Part shown: positions 56,975 through 64,000 of the stretch, piece after piece
How the letters are laid out: each line of letters starts with the position of its first letter
How positions within the stretch are numbered: the stretch's first letter is position 1
Assembly (NCBI GenBank): GCA_036365515.1
Contig: CM070873.1
Span: 229,291,876 to 229,355,875 of the forward strand
Direction: 5' to 3'
Origin: Torymus aiolomorphi
Lineage: Eukaryota > Arthropoda > Insecta > Hymenoptera > Torymidae
DNA length: 64,000 nucleotides
Program-made: the position numbers and the translations under genes
Notes under the pieces: model-generated
The model's database searches: none
The model's input: the letters and a program-made list of their open reading frames with translations, nothing else
What the model was told of the DNA's origin: nothing

Positions 56975-59900
56975 CCATTCCAATTCCATTTTCTCTCTCC
57001 CTCCTCCTCCACCTTTCTCATGCAAATCCCCGTGATTTGTCTTTCCGAAAAGTTCATCGTTCCCACGACGACGAGCCATTGTTTTTCTCCTCTCTCTCTC
57101 TCTCTCTTGTTTATACAATGTTTCCAGGTCCGCGTGTACAGCCAGGAGACACGCGCATTATGCACGGTCACGTTTTCCTCTCGACCGCCGCTACGACTGA
57201 CCGGCTTTTCGCGAGCGCGCGCGCGCGCGCAAATTTCAAGGTCTCGAGTCGAGCGAGCGAAGCAGTAACATCAGCAGCAGCAGTGGACTTTTTTTCGTCT
57301 AATTACCATATCCGATTGATTTATCAGGAGCGCACGGCAGCTGCTGACTACTGCTATACCGGCGCATGTGCATGTAGTGGTTTTTCGTCGTGTAAGATTC
57401 GACAAGAACAGTGTCGTTTATCATTACACAGTCTCTACTACATTTATGTTATAATACGAGTATTCCTGCGCTAAGTTTCTTTACTAATTCCAAACTATTA
57501 AAAGAGAGATTTTAAGAATTTTTATATTGTATTATTAATTTACGATTATGGCATATATTGTCTTATTTACATTCCTTTGCTCACCATCCCCGCCTTATAA
57601 TATTTAACACCCATAATTAATTTCCACGCACACAAGAGCAATCAAATTTTCCAAGCCACGATAAACAGCGCTTTATACACAGCCTGATTGATTTCCATTA
57701 ACATTCCACACACAGCTCACCCTCTCAACACATCACACCTGCGTGCCACAAAGCCTCTCATCATTCTAGTTTGCCCCGTAATTTATATCAGCTCGTAGTA
57801 TTTCTTACGATTGGACAAGTTGTTCATTAGCTCGCTCCGTAAAGCGCGCGACGATTATATTTATACACGGCGCGCGCGTCCCGCGCTAGGCAAGACTTCA
57901 CCGCTGTGCCATTATACGCACAAAGCAATCACGCGCTCGCGACCAAACACAAAAGAAAGCAGCCGCGTATAATCAAGTGTGCTCTGCGCGTACACGTACA
58001 TATAACGACAACTGCGATCTGGCTATTTTTCATTCTAATCGTCGCACACGATCCTCGACGCGCGACATTCGTTAAAAGAGCCCAAAAGTGGCGCGTACAC
58101 CCGACTGACAATGAAACGAGCTGCGCACTTGTGCGCGTCAGGTTCGAGTGGACAGGCTGAAAGCGTATGTGTGTGTTGCTGCTGCTGCTGCTGCTCTCTG
58201 ACGTCACAATTTCCGGGTGGATGTCGCGGGGACTTCGGTTTATGCGCATACACACAGAGTGCCATTGTTCAGAGCGTCGGGCGTCTTTGACGGCCGGATG
58301 ATTTATTGGCGCGCTCTCGCCGGGGAAAAAGCCAAACACTCCTACGCGCGTCCTCCTCCTTCTGCCCGCATGATGACGGTCACACACAGCAGGTTTGCAC
58401 TTTCGCTTCAATCGCGGCCGCGCACACGCAGCGCGCGATTCGACGCCGTCGAGGTTTGTTTATTATTATTATTATGGCGATTTTACGCTTTGCTGCGTGG
58501 TGGATAAGGGGGTACTTTTTTGCTGTTCGCGCGTGGGCGCGTGTATATATGCGTGTTATTAATGAAAGCGCGCGCGTGCACGCGGCGCGGATTATTATTA
58601 TTATTGTCTCGCGCTTTGATTTCGACGAAAAATTGATTTTTGTTTCGGAGAAGTGTGCCTGTGTCGAGGTATGCGAAAAAGAGTGACTCGACGGTTTCTT
58701 TCGGTGTTGGAAATATAGACACACTTTGGATGGGAGTTTATCGGGAGGTGCGGCACGCACCGGTATGTCAACCGAAACAACAATGGCTTTTCACTTTATT
58801 TAGGTACTAATAATAACGTAGCGGCTGAATTATTCTATTGTGTATAGATTGCGGAAAATTGCGGGAATTTTTTAAATACCTTGTGTGATTAATCGTTTCG
58901 TTTTATAAGTCATAATTTGGCAGGCTCGAAAGAGATTTTTATTTTCCTTTATTACAATGAGTCTATTATTCCTATACGGAGATGACTAATACGTGTGACA
59001 CAACGCTGCGGTGTACACCACTTCGACTTTTTATAGAAAAAGCTGTTCTTTTCGTGCATGATTTTGTCGTTAATTTTAAACTGTTTACAAGCTATTCGCA
59101 GACACTTCATAACGAGAAAGACATCTGCTGCTGCTGTTGCTATAGCGAAGGGCACGTATATCCGCACATTGTCGCTATGTCTAATTATAGCCCGAACACA
59201 AGTCATTGACGTGTATCGAGCACTCTTCATGCCGATCATGAAGTGGCAGAGGGATCATCTGAGTGACTATAAATGATGTAACGCTCGGGTAGTTACCGAG
59301 CACGTGCGCATAATTCTTAAAGAATAACGGTAATTCTTTATATATAAAAATAAAAGCTTTTACGTCGACGCATATATGCATATAAGACAAATCGCGCATA
59401 CAAACTAGAAACGTGAAAAATTTTTCAGATTTACAATCCGTCGCCGGCGAACCGAACCCTAATACGAAATCTCAAAAACCCCCCTTCAAATCTTTCGCAA
59501 CTTCCGTTCTCCCGATCACCTCTTTTTGTACACACACCGCCGCTCGCAACTCGGAAGTGCGGGCCCCCGCGCGTCACGGCTCCTTCACAATGCGTATCCG
59601 CAATCGATGCCCGAAAAAAAAGCACTATACGCGCGTCGGATAAAGAGACGGAAACGAAGAGTTTCGACATACCCATTATACGCGGCACATATAGCTCCGT
59701 CGTACCGGCGCCACACGCGGGAACGGGTTTCGCCCTTTTTTGCCGCCGCGTCGACTCTTTATCGCGCGGTGAAATTAGTCGCTCGGATAACGACGACTCG
59801 TCTCTGTATGCGTGTGTGTAATTCTCGATCTCTCGCGGCATGGATGATCATCGCTTTGTTGTAGCGCCGCTAGAGATATTACGTGCGGCGATATGGCGTC

Positions 59901-62900
59901 GCCGTGACGGTTTATGGGGCCGCGGGATAGGTTTATGTCCCGTAAAGGGAAATTTTCCGAGACGTGAGGATTGCGGACGAGTTGAACCGATGAATTGCGA
60001 AACTCTCCGCCTCTTGCGTCGCACGAAATATAAATCAGAAACAATTTTAATGGCGCTATTATCGGTCATTAGCCGCAGCGCGGTCCATCAATGATTGATC
60101 GCCAAACCATCACCCGCTAACTTCACCCGCACCGGCGACTCTGAAAACCCATCTCACGAACGTCGCCTGGAATCACAACTTGGCTCGTCGAAATTAGCGC
60201 TATTTGCCGGGCGAGTCACGTAGGACTTTTTTTCCTTCCTTCCTTCCTGTCTGCCTGTCCTTTACGCGGCGCGCTGTCGATATTTCACCGTCGACGGACT
60301 AAACGCCGCGCCTGTGGCTGCGCTGCAGTCCCGCCAGCGGGTTATCGACTTTCGTTCCCCCATCCCCCGCCACCGCCAAACTCCGTGCATCAGCGTTCGT
60401 TTGCTCTTCTGAGTGCTTAAGTGAGCGACCCTCGAGAAAGGTGACACCTCGTCGACTTTGGCGACGTTTTAAAAGGGCGGCGGTCGCGCTGCTGCCGAGC
60501 TAGCATCTGTTGGAAATGTTTCACAGAGAGAGAGAGAGATCGTTGGCCGTTTAGTTGCAGGGTAAATTTAGAACTTTTATGATTTGTTTTCGTTTAAAAA
60601 AAACGTATAAAGAATATATAGCTCATTTATTGCGTTTTAATTATATTTCCTGCTTCTTGTATACGTTAAAACATCGTTCCAAGTATAGAAAACTATAATT
60701 CGAAACGATATTTCTTCATAATACTTAAAATCAAACACGCAAGCAGTATATTGCAGAAAGCGAAAACAAACTTGCAAACCCCGCTCGCGCAGGATATAAA
60801 TCCACGTTTGAGCATGACAAATGCGCGTCCGTCGAAAATCCCCAGTAGCCCCATTATTCTCAAATACATATTCCTCTCTCGCTACTGGCTCTATCGAGGT
60901 GCACAACGCAGCGCTGCAGCGGCGCAACATTCGCGGAGCGAACGAACGCTCCTTATCCGTCTCAAGAAACTGCAATTGAAAGTCACTCTCCGCGCGGTAC
61001 TGCACTCGCGCGCATGCGCGATATTTCGACACAGCCAAAGTTTCCACACACACACACATACACACAGAGGCAGCCATCGCTATGGCCTCGTTGATATTCT
61101 CGGTCGTGCGAAAAACTCCGGACCGCAATCAAACGCTGCGCTCGTATTATACACATATAATGCGTCGCGATTAATTATTCCGCGCGCAGTGCGCGCGATT
61201 AGCAGCGTTGCTTTATGCGCACGTACGAGAGAGAGAGAGAGAGACGCACAACGTACAGTATATATATAAAGTTGAAAGTGATGTCATGCAGCGCGTTCGC
61301 TCGGCTGCGTTTCCGCATCCGCTCGCCGCCACCGCACTGATGATGATGATGTGCGCGCGCAAGCAGTCGTGCGAGGATTTCACTCGCGAACCGCAGAGCA
61401 TTGCCGATCTCGAGGCAGTGTGTATGTATGTGTAATGGGGGGTACTAAATCTTGCGAAAGTGCCTTGGAAATTTTGAGTTTTAATATTGCGCCGCCGCGA
61501 GTTTAATGACTCCGGGAGGAGGCGGAAGAAGGAGGCGCGCGTTTTTTTTCTTCGTTCGATGCGTCCGCCGGTCCGCGCGAAAGTTTAATAGAGGCCACGC
61601 GATTGCGCCGTAAACGTTGTCATTTATTTTTCGAGGCATTAAAATTGCTTTTATCCGGGTATTTTTCGGCATTTATTTTCTCGTATTTGGCTGTATATCA
61701 ATCAGACGCATATAGCGGGGTGATATGCACTGCTCATTAATCATGAACTTTCAATGAAGGATCGAAATGAAAATTTTTCATGATCTGAGCGTACACGTGC
61801 AATAGCGTGTATTATATAAAGCAAATTATCTTCCCTGTCCGACATTACGTCCTTTTTTGCTCCGAGCAAGTATATAACTAATGCGCTAAGTTAAATATAC
61901 ACTTCTTATAATAATTATCAATTAGTAGCTGTCGTTTAAATATAGCCTATATAATTAATTGCCGCACGAGCATGATAAATTAGTCGACTGATTCATCCTG
62001 CGGTAATAGAGTACTACGAATTATTATCATCGAGTGCATTCAATGAAATATTAAAATCGAGGCTCTTTTAATTTTAATTAAATCGAGTATATCTTTTAGA
62101 AACTGCATGTGTGAGAGAAAAAAAGCGGTTCGATGATAAGTGAGCGCAGATAAAAATTTTAATGAATAAATTCAAAATATTATATTTATCAAGAGAGTTG
62201 TGCGAGTTTTAGCTGTAGCGACGACTTCGTGACACTTTTTTAACGGCACATAATAATAAAATTATGCTTACTTCTAAATAATTTTTAATCCTCGATTAAC
62301 ATATTAAATGAACATTAAAAAACACAAATGCTAATAAACACTTTCAATATTCACGTCTATCCGTTATTGCTACACGACTCGACGTATCTCGTTCCACATC
62401 TTCAATTGAAGCTATGACCGAACCAACGCGCAACTCTCTTAATTAGACTCCACGGGCCATGTAACCCGCGACAATCGAAAACTCAACTTGACCCGGACCC
62501 ATAGCGCGCCCGACCGCGCGGTCCAAGGTCGCTTTTTTTAGCACTTCTTTTTTTCTCTCTCTCTCCAGCCCCTGGGCGCTGCTCTCTCTCTCTCTCTCAA
62601 ACTCCTCTCTCGTTCACTCGTCCCATAATTCATTTTGAAAAAGCAGCACTCGCTCTTCCTCTCTCTCACACACACACACATATGCGAGAGCAGTCGCAAG
62701 CCCCAGACGAATAATTGAAATCGCGCGGCCAATTGAAAACTCGCCTTCGGGGCGCACACGCGCGTATATTGTACACATATATACTACGCGCTAAGGCCCC
62801 TTTCAGTCATTCGCGAGCACACTGACGTCATACATCGCAGACGAGCAGCACACTTTTATCTTGCGTAATAGGTATGCATGTGGCCGCAGGCCGCGCCGTC

Positions 62901-63298
62901 TGCACACATGCGATGCATGCGATGCGCGCGTCACGGCGCTCTGACTTTTCTGCTGAAGCCACAGCGGCGGCAGCGGCAGCGGTGGTGCAGTGATGCTGAC
63001 TGGCGCGCGCTGGTGATGCATGAGAGAAAGAGAGAGAGAGAGAGGGAGGCCGGATGCGATTCTTTTTTCGCGCATATATATGCTGGCTGTGGTGGGTGAT
63101 ACGCGCGGGTAATGCCGCTCTCGGTCTGGTGATTTTTAGCGAGATGGTGGGACGTTAGAATTAAGAATATGTCAGTCGATTGTTCAAGATTTTTAGTTTG
63201 AAATGTACAGAAATATCAAATGGTTTATACTGAAAATGTTTCGTAATATATACACTTTTTTTGGAATATTTTAATTAGGAGTAAAAATGGTTCTAATG
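56975..63298. other. Long stretch without a recognised gene
   Basis: CG-rich blocks (about 57120-57300, 57840-58700, 59430-60520, 60870-61640, 62450-63120) alternate with AT-rich DNA. Short CT, GA and CA runs occur, for example CT at 57092-57107 and CA at about 61047-61067. An 84-codon ATG frame at 59840-60094 has mixed composition but matches no family I know. No RNA gene recognised. Confidence 0.4.
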
Positions 63299-64000
63299 CA
63301 CGGAAAGAAAAATTGGGCCGATTAACCAAAAGATTGGTTACCTTACCAATTTGAATTGGTCAAAAATCACAGAACCAAAGGTGATAGGTAGTGTAACAAA
63401 CGTAATTGGTGAGAGATAGTAGACAGTTATTGTAACCATTTTATTGCTTGGGCTTTTGGTATAAACAAGTGGTAGCAATAACTATTGAAGGTCAATAACG
63501 ACAACAAAATCCATAGTAGCATCGACTCCTTTTTTACTCTTGGAAATACCAATTTTGTGGTTGAAATAACTATCGAGAATGGTATATAACGATAGATTAG
63601 TACGTTTAATAATATGAAAATGGTTGTCGTAACTATATCTTTATTCATAGTTTTAAATAACAATAGGTTAGTAAGTGTAACGATATGAAAATGGTTGGCG
63701 GAACTACTACTTGTCTATTAATCGAACTATTCCTTTTTATTCTGTACATTTCAACCGACCCTTTGGTTAGGATAACAAACTATTTTTTTTCGTGTGGTAT
63801 TTTATTGACTAGTATAGCTGTAGAAGTTCGCAACTGTTGTTTTCGCATCAACGATCTCTCTACATTAACCTAATAAAACCTCTCAAAGACTGCATTGCAT
63901 TTGACGCCAGTATTTTTTCATTTACTGCAAACCTTTTGTGAATCTTATTTGAGCCCATAACGGTTCGCGACGATTGGTAGTAAAGAGTCGAATGATTTAT
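63299..64000. mobile_element. Possible left end of another CACGGA-type element, running off the window
   Basis: CACGGAAAGAAAAATTGG at 63299 resembles the ends of the TA-flanked element at 12839-13557, and is followed by repeated ACCAA/TTGGT motifs as in that element. It is preceded by TG rather than TA. No matching right end is seen before 64000, so this could be a truncated copy, a larger element cut by the window edge, or chance similarity. Confidence 0.3.

Noticed and set aside
57092..57474. CT-rich tract ending in CAG at 57127 followed by an open frame, considered as the next formin exon
   Set aside because: The residues after the acceptor do not match the expected formin segment, an in-frame family motif is absent, and the tract is a simple CT microsatellite.
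59840..60094. ATG-started 84-codon frame on the + strand as a small gene
   Set aside because: Composition is mixed, but no family motif, splice context or regulatory sequence supports it, and overlapping frames of similar size exist on the other strand.

Overview
The window looks like nuclear DNA from an insect, most likely a parasitoid wasp (Hymenoptera, perhaps Chalcidoidea). That assignment is an inference. It rests on a dorsal-type Rel gene, arthropod-style formin sequence, long AT-rich introns broken by CpG-rich and microsatellite-rich blocks, and abundant MITEs. The window is very gene-poor. Only two coding segments are well supported, and most long open frames are by-products of dinucleotide repeats, CG-rich low complexity or a tandem repeat array.

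Layout. Positions 1-3813 are AT-rich DNA with two CpG-rich blocks (about 381-1650 and 2560-3813); the second is probably the promoter and 5' leader of the first gene. Positions 3823-4086 are the first coding exon of a formin-like (FMNL/Frl) gene, ending in a consensus splice donor. I could not find its second exon, so the rest of the window (about 60 kb) is probably its first intron. A dorsal-like Rel-homology gene with no intron inside its coding region lies on the opposite strand at 6645-7931, nested in that intron. A near-ideal recursive splice site with a second donor 47 bases downstream sits at 28130-28182 on the formin strand.

Mobile DNA dominates the rest. Positions 41221-53190 hold a 12-kb foldback-type element. 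It has near-identical 190-base tips, two inverted arms made of about 32 and 42 copies of a roughly 153-bp unit, a 268-bp central spacer and a perfect 8-bp target duplication. Two 229-bp MITEs (about 23930-24157 and 56738-56966) share its terminal sequence, so all three were probably moved by the same unseen transposase. A second set of elements has TA duplications: 12839-13557, which carries a degenerate tRNA-like sequence; 14739-14877; and probably 15993-16155. A possible partial relative starts near 63299. Several long microsatellites are listed separately.

How the parts fit: the formin-like protein would be a myristoylated actin nucleator whose transcript must cross a very long intron, which fits with the recursive splice signal. 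The dorsal-like gene is transcribed against it and keeps the DNA-contact residues and nuclear localisation signal of a Rel factor, but differs at the usual PKA-type site. No rRNA, functional tRNA, CRISPR or retrotransposon coding region was seen.
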